In this document: positions 36,701-47,766 of the stretch, in pieces
Layout of the letters: every line of letters starts with the position of its first letter
How positions within the stretch are numbered: position 1 is the stretch's first letter
Source of the DNA: Luscinia megarhynchos
Taxonomy: Eukaryota > Chordata > Aves > Passeriformes > Turdidae
Direction: 5' to 3'
DNA length: 64,000 nt
Assembly (NCBI GenBank): GCA_034336665.1
Contig: JAPFBE010000013.1
Coordinates: 16,161,056-16,225,055 of the forward strand
The notes under the pieces: generated by a model
Told to the model about the DNA's origin: nothing
The model's input: the letters and a program-made list of their open reading frames with translations, nothing else
Database searches by the model: none
Translations under genes and position numbers: made by a program

Positions 36701-39026
36701 TCATCTATTGGAATTGTTCCAGTATTCCATGATTGAGTATAATATAAATAATTTATAAACTTTTAATGAATTGGAGAACCCTTCAGCTAAGCAATTTTAG
36801 GCATTGTGAAGTGCAAGTGAGTTTCCCAGACTTGTTGATTACTTATGCCCGTGTTTAATCTTGGCAGATGTGGCCTTTTAAAACTATTTTACAAAGTTTT
36901 GTATTATATAAAATAGAAGAATTCTCATTTTATAGTTCTCTTTATAGAATGTAAATATCTAGTGAACATTTTGAATTTTCTCTGGTGTAATTCATCATAT
37001 CTCTCTACCTTGAAAAGTATTAAATCCTTGGTCAGGTGCTTCTTATTAAAAATTCCATCTTATTGTTCTTAATTATTTTGCCTGTTGAGATTTCACTGAG
37101 TTTTTAAATTACCATACATTGCTCACATGACTTAGCTGCTTCTTCAATTTTTCCTTTCTTTAAATATTCATTCCCTCTATATTCTTGCAACTAGGTCTCC
37201 TTATCAGTAGGATTTTTTTTTTTGCTGGTAATGGTTTTGGGTACTTTTTTTCTTTTTTCTTTATATATAAAGTGGTCGGGGCTTGGAGGTTTCTAGTAGC
37301 GTATCAGTAATTCCAAGTTTATAGCTCTTGAAGTTTTTTTAATGATTCTAGTAACAACTATTCTAAGTGAGGAAGAAATGGCTTTCAAAGTTTTCCCCAG
37401 AGTTTATACTATGATTGAGTGTGTATTCTGGATGCACAGTGTAGATATATGTTGACTATGATTTTCTTTCATAGCCAAGACCAATTTTGGTTAATGCTTA
37501 TTTCCTTTTTTGCTCCTTAAGGAGAAATTCAGATTCAAGTCAATTTACATTAAACAAAACAGCTCCCTTTAGTATGAAATTTGTCTGATCCTTTTTTCTT
37601 TTCCTTTTTTTTCAAACTCAAATATCAAAATCCAGCTTTTTGAGATGTGCAGTATAGCCTTTCACCTTAAAATCAGCTAGGACTTGGTTATTCTTCACAT
37701 TGCAATTGGAAGTTTAAGGAATAATTTGTTTAGTTTTCCAGTAGGATTTTTCTCATCTGGGATAAAGCTCATCCATCTGTTAATTTCACTTTAATCAGTT
37801 ACAAATTTAAACCTCAAATGTTTTAAATTTATTAATCTGATTCAAATTAAGCAGATAAGTGTTAAGTATGGTGGGCCCCAGCTTGCAATGTTGCATTGGA
37901 AAATGGAGATACCATGTGCCAACTTAGTAATATGTATTGTTGGTTTATTTTAAAGTGTGTGGTCTTTGTGGAAACACAGCATCTTAATAATAGTGGTTTC
38001 CTTGGCATATTTATAAATTGTAATCAGACTATGAAAAATGCAACAACATAAGTCATGGTGCCAGGACAAGGGAAAACAGGCAAATTCCAGCTCAGCTCTC
38101 TCTCCATCCTAGCGTGAGAAATCAGTATCTCAAGCTCTTTGTGTAACCCTCAGACAGGCCTGAAAAACATTTCTGTTTACATATTCACATGCTCATCACA
38201 ATTGGTATTATATTCCCTTACAATTAAATAGTAAAGGAAATGTGCTTGAAGATTATTTTGTGTGTGTTGATATTCCGGTCATACTCAGACGATCCTGGAG
38301 AAAAGGTGTCTTTACTCTGACCCCAGGCTGATATGGAGGTCTGCATCTCACAGCTGCCTCTGTGGCGCCAGCCTCAGCTGCCTTCAGCATACCACAGCTC
38401 TCTAAGCCTTGGTAGCAGACAGGAGTTAAGGGCAGACTAGTAATTTGTGCTTCCCTGCCAGTTTTTTTAGTTTGTGTGTAACTGTTCCAGCATAACCCCT
38501 TTGCTTCGCTGAGATTAACTTGTTTTGCATTTTTAAGCGTCTCAAAATGAAGCCTAATAGGCACTAGGGCCCCCTATTTTCTTCAAAACAATAGATTTAA
38601 ATAAATTTGAGTTCCAAACAAACCCATCAGGGTGTCAGCAGATGAATCTGAGCATCCCAGAAGCTGGAATGTGTTTCCTTGACATGTTTGAAGGGCCAGG
38701 GGAAGGCTCATAGCATGACAAGCCAGAGGTCTGTGGGGGTGAGGTTGCAGAGCTCATTCCCTGTGACACAACAGAGCATGGCAACTGCAAAAATAACCTC
38801 TTCATTGTTGTAAGCAGTTAGAAGTAATCAGAATGCTGTAACAGGTAAAACACCAAGATTCTTCATTACATAGTATGGGTGAGCCACACATTTTAATCTT
38901 CCCATCATTACAGTAAATTTTTCTTAAATCTGGTCTGTTTTATTTCCTAATGGATGAACACTGCTAACCCTTTTCTTTATTCTCTGGCCTCAAGCCTATG
39001 TACACATTTGTATGTATATATGTGTG

Positions 39027-39031
<5 letters not shown>
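30706..39031. other. Non-coding sequence, no gene supported
   Basis: A long stretch of mainly unique AT-rich DNA. The 12-mer TGCTATTCCAGG occurs twice (32823 and 32847). A TCTTCTAG/GTAAGA junction resembling a recursive splice site is at 33228/33229. A weak MIR-like region may lie near 33800-33900. A 103-codon minus-strand ORF (38253-38564) starts with GTG and has a few CpGs, but no recognised family. 33.8-38 kb is nearly free of ORFs above 60 codons. Confidence 0.55.
32823..32858. repeat. Short direct repeat, 12 bp x 2
   Basis: The 12-mer TGCTATTCCAGG is present exactly at 32823-32834 and 32847-32858, with a 24-bp period. It is a small duplication of no known meaning. Confidence 0.85.

Positions 39032-39065
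<34 letters not shown>
39032..39065. repeat. (TA)n microsatellite
   Basis: About 17 uninterrupted TA units, preceded by TATGTATATATGTGTGTATT and followed by a decayed TA/CA-rich zone up to about 39118. The pure core suggests a length-variable locus. The Tyr/Ile-repeat ORF across it is spurious. Confidence 0.97.
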
Positions 39066-39069
<4 letters not shown>

Positions 39070-39419
39070 GTCTATACATACACGTAGGCAAGCATATATA
39101 TGTATATGCACACACATATTAGGAAAACAGGCTCCTTTGTGCTTAAAGTTAGTATGTACATAATGTTGTGAGTCTGACACATTTTGTGTGGCCGGATCAG
39201 TTCTGCTACAACGTCTTTTCCTTTTATTTCAATGAAGTTAAAGAGTTGCTTCTGGGTCTAGGTAGTCATATGTCCCTTACAGTCCCCCTAAAAGCTCTGC
39301 CACCTTACCTCCCTAGGTTTGTGTCAGTTGTTCACACATATTAGATGAATACTTATGAACTATGGCAAAAGTGGACCCAAATAATGTTGCATTTTGGCTA
39401 AAGGAGAGCAGCAGAAAGT
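39066..39419. other. Non-coding sequence
   Basis: It begins with a degenerate TA/CA-rich shoulder of the microsatellite, then unique sequence without recognised features. Confidence 0.6.
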
Positions 39420-39860
39420 ATAATGAAACACAGTTCTTCATGTAATGGAGATGCAAAAAGAGAGAGCTTTATTTAAAGAAACACTACAGTTTTATATAGG
39501 GTAGTTCGTGCAAAACAAAGACTCATTGGTCCAAGAAGGCAACACCTCTTTGAAAACATGCTTCCTGCAAAGCATGTCTGCAGGTGTTTAATCATTGTTA
39601 TAATTTCTTGTCCTTGAGCAGTCTGAGAAACCCAAAGCTTCAAGGCTGCTTTTTCCCTGGTTCCCAGCAGTATCCAATGACAAAATAATGCTTTTCTTCT
39701 CATTGCAATCAGATCCCAACAGCCTTCTGAGGTGATGTGAGGTAATTTTTTTCCTGTGTAATGCCAAGGAAGTGAAGGAATTTTCATATATGCTTTTGGG
39801 AAGGGTGGCAATGTCTATCCAAGATTTTTCCACACTTTGCAGGGTCAGAGACAAGGTTGA
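39420..39860 (-). mobile_element. Probable endogenous-retrovirus LTR, minus strand
   Basis: Reading the minus strand, a CCAAT box (rc ATTGG at about 39525) is followed by CTATATAAAACTG (TATA box, about 39490-39500) and then TTTAAATAAAGCTCTC (polyadenylation signal, about 39465-39476). That compact order and spacing is typical of the U3-R part of retroviral LTRs. The upstream part, with CAATGAG/CAAGG-type words and GGGAACCAGGG, resembles avian ERV LTRs in style, but I cannot name the family. The ends are not defined by clear TG/CA and target-site duplications, so the limits are approximate. Alternatives are a cellular promoter or chance order. The overlapping minus ORFs (112 and 88 codons) are not supported as proteins. 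Confidence 0.5.
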
Positions 39861-42670
39861 AATAAAAGCACAGTGTGGATGTTTGTTGCTCTCCCAGCCC
39901 TAGAAAAGGTCTTGGGAAGGTAAAATAGTTTTTAAAAAGAGTGTTATGTCTATTTCTGAGACCAGATAATGATCTATGCATTTAAGCTTCTGCTTCTGGA
40001 AAAAAGAAGCAAACTTTGAGGGTTTAGTGGTTTTACAGATGGCAGCCAAGATCCTGTCCTTGCACCCTCAGGGGCAGACAAGGCCTTGATGTTTGTTCAA
40101 GTGTTCACATTGCACCCTGCTCTGGAAGCACAGGGTTCTTGTATTGAAGATGAGTGATACTAACAAAGGGTTTTCTGAAAAGGCTGACAGCACCTGCTGA
40201 TGTTGAGCCAAACCCCTTCTCGTTTGGACAGTGAGGTTGGGGGTGTGCTAGTGGTGGCAGCTTGCTGTTAAAATGCAGTTGTATGCCTGTGCAATCACTT
40301 CAGTGTCCAAGCATGGTTTGGCACAGGCTCCTGCTCTCTCTCTCTGCTATGGAGGCAATGAGTACCAGCAAGGCAGAAAGCAGAGCTCTGGAAATTTAAA
40401 TCTGCTCAGCCAGCATATTTGCCTGGCCCTGCATAGTGGAGCTGCTGGCTTGCAGATGGTGAACCACTTTCCAGAGCTGCTCCTCTTCTCCCCTCTACAC
40501 ATGCCCTACGTAGGCACCCACTAAGCCAGGAGATGAAGGAGGTGTTTGATTTCCTTGTGAGAAATTAAATAATACATTCAGCTGAATCTGATCACTCCTC
40601 ACTGAGGAAGTATTTTTTCACAGAGCTGTCAGCAGAAAGCAAGAGTGTTACATTCAGATCATGAGCAGTGAGCAGTGAGTATCAATTATCCAACGTTTTT
40701 GGTGGTGGTGTGCCAAGATTATGTATCTTGGTTTGCATGGGCACGACCAAGCTTTCTGTCTGTGCCACCCTGAGCTTTGGACTTATTTTGCTTAAAATTT
40801 GAGCTTGCTTTAGGCCACCATGAGCAAGAAAGACGACAGCTGCATCAGTGTCTGTCATTAAAATCTGAGAAGTTGAGTAGTGTGTTGATGGCAGCAGGGT
40901 TATTTTCTATTTTTCAACAATGTGAAAGAAAAGTCAGATCAATTATGCATCTCACTCCTACACTACTAATGGATGGACAGACAAGAGGCTTTTTCAGCTG
41001 ACACCTAGCGTGCTAAGTAAAGAGAAAATCAGTTTGATTCCTTCATGTAATGAATGATAAGTAGGTGAATCAGTGGGGTAAAATGTGTGACAGATAACAA
41101 ATAACTTACACACTGTAATTTTGCATGGATGCCCTGACATGGAAGTGGGCACGTGTTGCTGTGCAGACTTGCAGACACTTCTGATTGTGCCTTGATGTTT
41201 AAATAAGTTCTGCTTCCAACTGATTTCCCAGATGCTCTTAAAATTTTAGGATCTTTTCAGGGCACAGAAACTTGATGAATCTTCTTAATGAGCCTTAGAA
41301 CTGAATCTAGGAGGTTGTTGTTTTGGTTTCTTTTCCAAGGAATAACAACACTCTATTGCAAATTGTGGTATTTGTAGTTATCTCCTAAACTCCCAAGCAC
41401 TGCTGTGGCTTGTGGGAAACTGCTCCCAGTGACACAGAGGACAGGCAGGGGTCATGCAAACCATCCTCTTCATCACTGGCTGTAACAGCAAGGCAGCAGC
41501 AGAGGCAAGGCTTTGCTTCCTTCCAAATCAATACTGCACTCATATTAATAAATCACCTAGCTTTTTATTTACACAATCAGTGGTGAGGAGGAAAGGTAAT
41601 AGTTTTATTTTTATTCTTTCATGGAGTCCATGAGCCAATGATATTCTGTGATATGGTTTCACAGCCATGGATTATCAAAGCTCTGTTTAGTTCTTTCTTT
41701 GTAAATGTCCCCTTCTCAAAGTGTTGGTTGATTGATTCTGACCAGAACAAGACCTTTTCTTCTGTTTTCTTATTTTCTTAAGTTGTTCTCTGATAGGATG
41801 GTGAATAACTCTGTTAATTTGTCCCTCCCCTGACTCTCTTTAGGACTACAAAAGTAATATATTTTTTTTAAAAAATCACTTTATATGTAGTATCTATTTT
41901 TTTTAATTAATCCAAAAAAGAATAGCTTACAGTCATGATGTGTAATTTTCATTTTTTTTTAAGTCTATGAATTTCAAAGAATTCTTTAAAAATGTAAACA
42001 ATGTTTTTGAGTAACTGCTGTCTTTAAAAAATAAATATTTGTCTCATGTCAAAACACAGTGCTAAACCCTTTCAATTTTCCCATTTGACTGTGCTGGCCA
42101 GGTAATTTAAAAGCTGACTTCCTGCATTCATAAATTGTAATTTATCACATACATAGCTTCTGGTGTTCACTTTCTGTGAATAACTCCTGAAGCATACAAA
42201 AAAATGACACAGCAAAAAAATACCTGCAGCAAAGCATGAACTTAAAACATCTAACAAATTTAAAATGGGAAGTGCCTTCCACTGGTAACTCTAATGTTTT
42301 GAATTCTGGAAATATTATCAAGGTTGGCTCAAAGATTTACTTTACCATAACCATGTCAAAATATACTATGAGATATGAGTTATTTTTCATGTAGTAAATT
42401 GTGGCATGTCTATGTATGAAAGAATATTGTCCATCAAAACCAAATCCAACAAAAATTCTTTTAGTTTCCATTTGTGTTATTTTTGCAAATGTTCACTTGT
42501 TTTGAAAGATCAAAAATACAGCAGAAATTCTTCATGATTGTAGTGAAAGCTTTAAGTCCTGTTAATGAAGTTATAGGGAATATTATTTTATTACTGATTA
42601 ACTGAAACAATTAGTAAAAGGAAAAATAAGTATCAGTGTTCTTAATAAATAAATGCAAAGATCTCACAAG
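39861..42670. other. Non-coding sequence
   Basis: Unique sequence. 40240-40530 is GC-richer without a recognised feature. T-rich runs and ATTTTTTTTAA-type tracts lie near 41860-41960. No gene. Confidence 0.55.
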
Positions 42671-42762
42671 CTGAGTCACACAGAGCCTTTTGATATTGGA
42701 AAGGATTTTTAGGTCAAATGCATCTTTGCTTTTGTCCACATTCTAGCAGATAATGTAATTTT
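42671..42762 (+). repeat. Diverged direct repeat, copy A
   Basis: It shares with copy B (43926) an ordered set of words: CTGAGTC, CAGAG, CTTTTGA, ATTGGAAAG, TTTTAGGTCA, TTTGCTTTTG, and TCTAGCAGATA followed by GTAAT. The two copies lie about 1.26 kb apart in the same orientation. This could be an old local tandem duplication or two insertions of one unrecognised repeat family. The TTGGAAAG/TTTAGGTCA portion faintly recalls a CR1 3' end read in antisense. Confidence 0.7.
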
Positions 42763-43925
42763 CTGAATTTATTTTTATTGTCTCTTTTCCATTATTTTTG
42801 ATCCTATTAGGTCAACAAAGAGGGGAATGTGTAGCCTAACATTCAGGTCCTTCTGGAAACACCAATCCTTTATGTCATGGCTGTCTTTGGAATGGAGAAG
42901 TGGGGTGCTACTCTCAGCTCTCAGTTTGAGAGTACACACTCCTGTCTTGGGCACTTTGCCTCAGGCAGCATTTGTTTGAATATTTTAGAAATACTTTGGC
43001 TTTTTTCTGCATCCAAGCAAGGAGGAGCCTGACAGAGCCCCTCCCTACTTACAACTTTCCAAGGTTAGACTGAGTTTTCTTAATTTCCAAGACAACTACA
43101 AAATGTTGTGTGATGTGACACCGAGCCCAAAGAAGACTCTTGCTTTCCTGAATCAGCAGGTGGAACAGCCACAGGGTTTAGACATAGGTCATTAGTGTTT
43201 TCCATATGGATTATGTATGATTCCACCACCAGATGATGATCCACTTTGCTGTTTAGTTGAATAGGGTCTCATCATGGCTCATATTTTACTTAACTTGCTG
43301 TGCTTTATTTACTGTATGCTCTTAACCTGCCAACTCCAGAAATACTTATAAAGGAGATGTGTCTGTGTGTTTTTTTAGCAACAGGTAGAACCAAATGTGA
43401 GCATGTGCACATGCACCTTTTATTTAAAGATTTCAGGCTCAACAGCCTTCCTCAGGTATGAAACAAAGTTAGCAGACTTCAAAGCTAAGGACAAAACGAA
43501 AGCAATTGCTCAGGTACATACCAAGGGAACCACCTCTGTAAGAAAATGTCATTAGTATGTGCAGAGTAGAGACAGCTGGTAAGGCACTTACCTTGCTAAG
43601 AGAAAGGAAGGAAAAATAATTTATAGTCTGTGGAACATGTAAGGGTTAGTGGAGGGGAAAAGGAAATTATAATATGACATGAAATTAATCTCTGTTGAAC
43701 CTCTGTTTTCTGGTGACCAGTAGTTCAAACTGTTAGTTCTAGGCTCACCCTTTGGAAAGCATTTTGGAGATTTTTAAAGATCAGGATTGTGAGATCAAAG
43801 GTGGCACGGTTGTGAAAAGTGCACTTTATATAAAATGGAGATATTAGATCTGTGTCAAGAGTCTTCACACAGCTGAAACTCAGAAATATTTCATTCAGCA
43901 CTTCTAGTCCTTTGAGTGTGTCATG
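42763..43925. other. Non-coding sequence between the duplicated copies
   Basis: No gene. It holds the recursive-splice-like junction at 43591/43592 on the minus strand, listed separately. The remaining sequence is AT-rich and unique. Confidence 0.55.
43586..43617 (-). other. Acceptor directly abutting a donor (recursive-splice-like site)
   Basis: On the minus strand a long pyrimidine tract (TTTTTCCTTCCTTTCTC) runs into TTAGCAAG, which is immediately followed by GTAAGTGCC. This gives a strong 3' splice site joined to a consensus 5' splice site with zero or four bases between. Such ratchet points occur in very long introns of vertebrate neuronal genes. The motif match is directly visible. Use in splicing is inference. 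Confidence 0.3.
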
Positions 43926-44021
43926 CTGAGTCCCAGAGGATGAACTTTTGAGATTGGAAAGAATCTTTTAGGTCAGATGTATGTTTGCTTTTGGCTGCAC
44001 TCTAGCAGATAGCGTAATGTA
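43926..44021 (+). repeat. Diverged direct repeat, copy B
   Basis: Partner of the copy at 42671-42762, with conserved words in the same order, including ATTGGAAAG, TTTTAGGTCAGATG, TTTGCTTTTGG and TCTAGCAGATAGCGTAATG. Weaker similarity may extend left to about 43879 (AGAAATATTTCAT ... TAGTCCT against AGAAATTCTTCAT ... AAGTCCT near 42517). It ends about 400 bp before the CR1 copy. Confidence 0.7.
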
Positions 44022-44430
44022 TCTTGTTAAATGGGATTTACTCTGGCTAAGTCTATTGACACCTCCCTTTCATCTGCAAGATAGCTGTACCTAAGTGCTG
44101 CTGCTGCTGTCCTCAAATCCTCAAGTCTATACTAAGTTTTTATTGACTCAATTTTGAAATTCCGTGTTGTTCTTAAAAACAAAGTCAATCTCCTTCACTG
44201 TGTCAGTACATCACAAGTGGGCAGGGGAGTCCTAGAGCACACACTGCTGCCCAGACATGAGATCTGCCCCTTGCATGCTGTCTCCACTCTGGAAATAATA
44301 TTTTGATTGGAATAAGGCCTTCTTGACCCTCTGGACTGATCTTGCACTTGCAGCCAAGCATCCTGGCATTTTCTCATTCTGTGAGGTTCCCTCCTCATCC
44401 TGCATCTCTTTCACTAATCTTGATTCCTTA
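44022..44430. other. Non-coding sequence
   Basis: Unique sequence up to the CR1 copy. CTGCTGCTGCTGT at about 44099 is a trivial trinucleotide run. Confidence 0.6.
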
Positions 44431-45070
44431 GGCCTGGAGAAATGCCATGGTCAGGGAGATGCTCAGATTGCCCAGAGTTGCTCAGGTTGGTCCCTAGTTC
44501 AGGTTGCTCAGAGTCCCATCCAGCCTGGCCTTGAGCAGTTCCAGGGATGGGGCATCCACAGCCTCACTACCTGTTCCAGAGCCTCACTCATCCTGTGCCA
44601 GAGCCTCACCACCCTCACAGTAAAGAATCTCTTCCCCACTTGTCCTATCACTACCTGTCTTAGTAAGAAGTCCCTCTCCAGATCTCTTGCAGGTCCCTTT
44701 AGATACTGGAAGATGCTAAAATATTTCTCTGGATCCTTCTCTTCTCCAGGCTGAAAAACCCTGTCTCTCTCTCTGTCAGTCCTTGTAAGAGAGCTGCTGC
44801 ACCTCTGATTATCTTCATGACCATCCTCTGAAGTCATTCCAACAGGTACACTTCTTCCTTATGCTGAGGATCCTGGACCCAGATGCAGCAGTCCAGATGG
44901 GTTCCCACAACAGTAGAAGGGGAGAATCCCTTCCCATGCCCTGCTGGCCACACTGCCTTGGATGCACCCCAGGATTGCATTGGCTTAAGCTTGTCAACCA
45001 GCACCCCCAGATTCTTCTCAGCTGCTTTCAACCCATCCTCCTCCCAGTCTGTATCAGAGCTTGGTGGGAC
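44431..45070 (-). repeat. CR1 LINE, 3' portion, minus strand
   Basis: The largest CR1 copy here. Antisense landmarks in order are CAGGTTGCTCAGAGTCCCATC (44501), CCTTGAGCAGTTCCAGGGATG and GGGGCATCCACAGCCTC (44530-44567), CTCACCACCCTCACAGTAAAG (about 44605), TCTCTCCAGATCTC, TTCTCTTCTCCAGGCTGAA, TGATTATCTTCATGACCATCC, GCTGGCCACACTGCCTTGGATGCACCCCAGGAT (44943-44975) and GTCAACCAGCACCCCCAGAT near 44994. Homology fades after about 45070. The 3' end of the element is at the low-coordinate side. It covers the end of the reverse transcriptase domain region and the 3' UTR but is full of small changes. ORFs up to 143 codons across it are not genes. Confidence 0.93.
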
Positions 45071-47704
45071 CTTCTTGTTGCTCAGCTGCATCCTGGGCTC
45101 TTCTCCCTTCCAGAAGCCCCATTGCTCCAGTGGCAAGTCTGCTGTCACCACACCTTTCCTGGCTCTATGCATGCAATGAACACTGAGGGAAACAGCCATA
45201 GCATCTGTGACACCAGGCAAATGATTTTAGGTGTGTCATTACAATTGGGTGCCAGTTAGTGGAAGATCTGGATATCTTCTCTTCACCAACACTCATTCAG
45301 GAGTTGGCTGTCAGGAAGGTGGCATGGCAATTCCTTTATTTCTTATTTCCTTCTCCTTAAGATTCTTTCTGGTCTGTGCTATTATTCAAGAAGGTGTGCT
45401 CAGCTTAAACTAACACCTTCTCCTTGACAGTAGTGGGGTGCTTCAGAGGGATGCAGGGAACTCCAAGGGTTGACATCCCAGTGCAGTTCTGTCACTCCAT
45501 GTGGGACAGGTGTTTTACTGAGACCTCAGCCAAGGGGCTGTGGCAGGCTGCTTCTCCAAGAAATGGTGAGATGAGGCTACTGAAGTAATTGAGAAGTTGT
45601 TTTACCACTCTGGTGATCCCTAGAGAATCTATTGCCATTTTCACCTTAAATAAAGCACAGTTAACCTGACATATTGTCTTTCTTCAGAGTTCCTACCAGA
45701 GGTGACAGCAGGGAAGAAATTAATCCCAGTTTGATACAGTTTAATTAAACAATCTCAAAGGTGTTGCATTGGCTTGGATGTTTTGATCTTGTTATTATTT
45801 TTTATTTATTGCAACAATATACCATTCTTGGTTAGCTTCTTGCTAGAAATTCAGTTATTTAGTTAAACTTTATATTCCTAAGTAAGAGTCTGGGATACAT
45901 TAACTGAATAATATTATTGAGCATAGATGGTGTAACTGAGGCTGGTAGAGATATTTCCAATATAGGTTTGCAAACATTTTCAATCAAGTTCTTACTGTTC
46001 TGTTCCTTGGGAAACTATGATTGTGATGAGAATGTCACACCTGGAGCATTTCTTGTTCCTTTTTTCCAGATTTTTTGAGCATAGCTGATTATTCTTTCAT
46101 TACTGCATAACTACTGTTATTACCTATTCTTTAATAAGTTAGATTGAAAGTACAAAATTATTTTATTGAAATATTTTATACAGTTTTTCAAAGATGGAAA
46201 TCTTAATAATGAACTTATCACTTTGGCACACTCATACAGGTTAATAATTCAACACTGCATTAGCTATGCTCATGTTAAAATAATTCCTTTTCTTTCATTT
46301 AGCAGAAAAATGCCTATTCTGGCCAACTTGGTAGCTTTATATTTATTCATATGGGTTTTATAGAGCCTGTTGTTATTATAGTGCCTGAAGAGGTTATTAT
46401 AGTGTCTTTGAGTGCCTTGAAATCAATACTGCATATTTACTTCAATAAAACTCAATTGGTTTTATTTCCACTATATAGACAGAAAAGTGGAAAATGTCAA
46501 ACCTGAAATTCTGAGGTGGCCCAGCCTCTGTCCAAGGTTTTTTACCAATCTTGATCTGTGACTTTGGACCCCTCTTGATGCTACAGGAGAAGTTGAAACA
46601 GGTTTTTGTTTTGTTTAATCCTACTTTCGTGTTGGACAATGCCCAGCAAGAGTCCTGCCTGTGTATCAGGTGAGTTACTCACTTGCCTTTTGATCCAGGA
46701 GCAGAACTCAGTCATCTCTAAAGACACCGGTTCCTTTGTCATGTTAATGAAGGTGCAGGGAGCAAAGCTGGACACCAAAGGTTCTCCCTGTTCCTCGGTT
46801 CTGGACAGTACAGAAGAAGTTTCCTTAATCCTGCTTGCAGAGTTTTCCCAGGGGCTGTTGGAACTCTGTAGTCTGCCTTTGCTCCCACACAGCAACTCGA
46901 GAGCTATGACTCTGAAGTTCATTCCAGTTCGATTTGTTACTGTTATTTTAAATCACTGCATTTCACAAGTAAACTTGGGTTGCAAGTGCAAAAAAAAAAA
47001 GGTAAGGCTGAATTAATAAATCAAGTCCAAACATATTGTTTTACTAGAAACCAATTCTGCTCTGTAGTAAAATTTTATCGTTAATGCTATTTATCCTATT
47101 TTTCAATAATGTTATTTGACCTCAGCAACAAACTGGAAAATCTGATTTCTAAACACAAAATTGTGAATCATAACACTTCATTCAAAGCAATAATTTTTAA
47201 ATAAACATTTTTATTTAAGGTGGGGGTTTTTGCCCCCAGTTATCTTGTTTCAAAAATATTCCTTAGAATTTAGTTGAACTCATGCAATGTTTTGGTCTGC
47301 TCAAAAGTGCTTATTTCAGAATTTCTTGTTTCAGAAAAACTTCAGTCAGATCAAATTATTTGAGTTGAGATACCTTTTACTTTGGCTCAGTCTGAACCCA
47401 GTAAGTGAATTATTTTGCCCATTTTGATACCAGTGGTGTAAAAAGTGACTAGCCATGCATACCTCTGGTGGGAGGGCAGTGGCTGATTTCTACAGCCAGT
47501 GTACCACCTTCTGCTGAAGCTGTCATCTGCAGGCAAGTGATTTCTAGATCCATCTGTGCTATTTGTTTCAAGCTGTTCAGTAGCTGCTTCACAGTCCCGT
47601 GCTGGTTTTTATGGTAAAAAACTGCCACAATAACCTAATAAATCCTCTCTGCCTGCACAAAATCAGAGGATACTTAAGTTTTAGATGTTGCTACTAACTT
47701 ACAT
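45071..47704. other. Non-coding sequence
   Basis: No supported gene. 46600-47010 is open on both strands (136 and 113 codons), an antisense-overlap pattern expected of chance ORFs. A CAG/GTGAGT donor-like site lies at 46670/46671. 45071-45250 could hold an unrecognisable extension of the CR1 copy. Confidence 0.55.
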
Positions 47705-47710
47705 ATTTTC

Positions 47711-47766
47711 AATTTTTTTTTGTTTTTCTGAATTTGACAGGTTTTCAGCTCCAGTAGGAGGTAAGT
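47711..47766 (+). other. Microexon-like splice-site pair (unconfirmed)
   Basis: A strong polypyrimidine tract (47711-47730) runs into TTTGACAG at 47740. After 20 nt comes GGAG followed by the consensus donor GTAAGTATT at 47761. A second AG inside (TTTTCAG at 47748) would leave a 12-nt exon, CTCCAGTAGGAG, a length divisible by three. The 20-nt form is not. The 12-nt version would be open in two of three phases. Both splice sites are close to ideal, which is uncommon at this spacing, but chance is possible and no flanking exons are seen. Confidence 0.3.

Noticed and set aside
44323..45259. Several ORFs of 98-143 codons on both strands
   Set aside because: Most of this interval is CR1 LINE sequence, and the ORFs do not follow the CR1 protein frame.
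46581..47016. Paired sense and antisense ORFs of 136 and 113 codons
   Set aside because: Both strands open over the same DNA with no recognised product or conserved motif.
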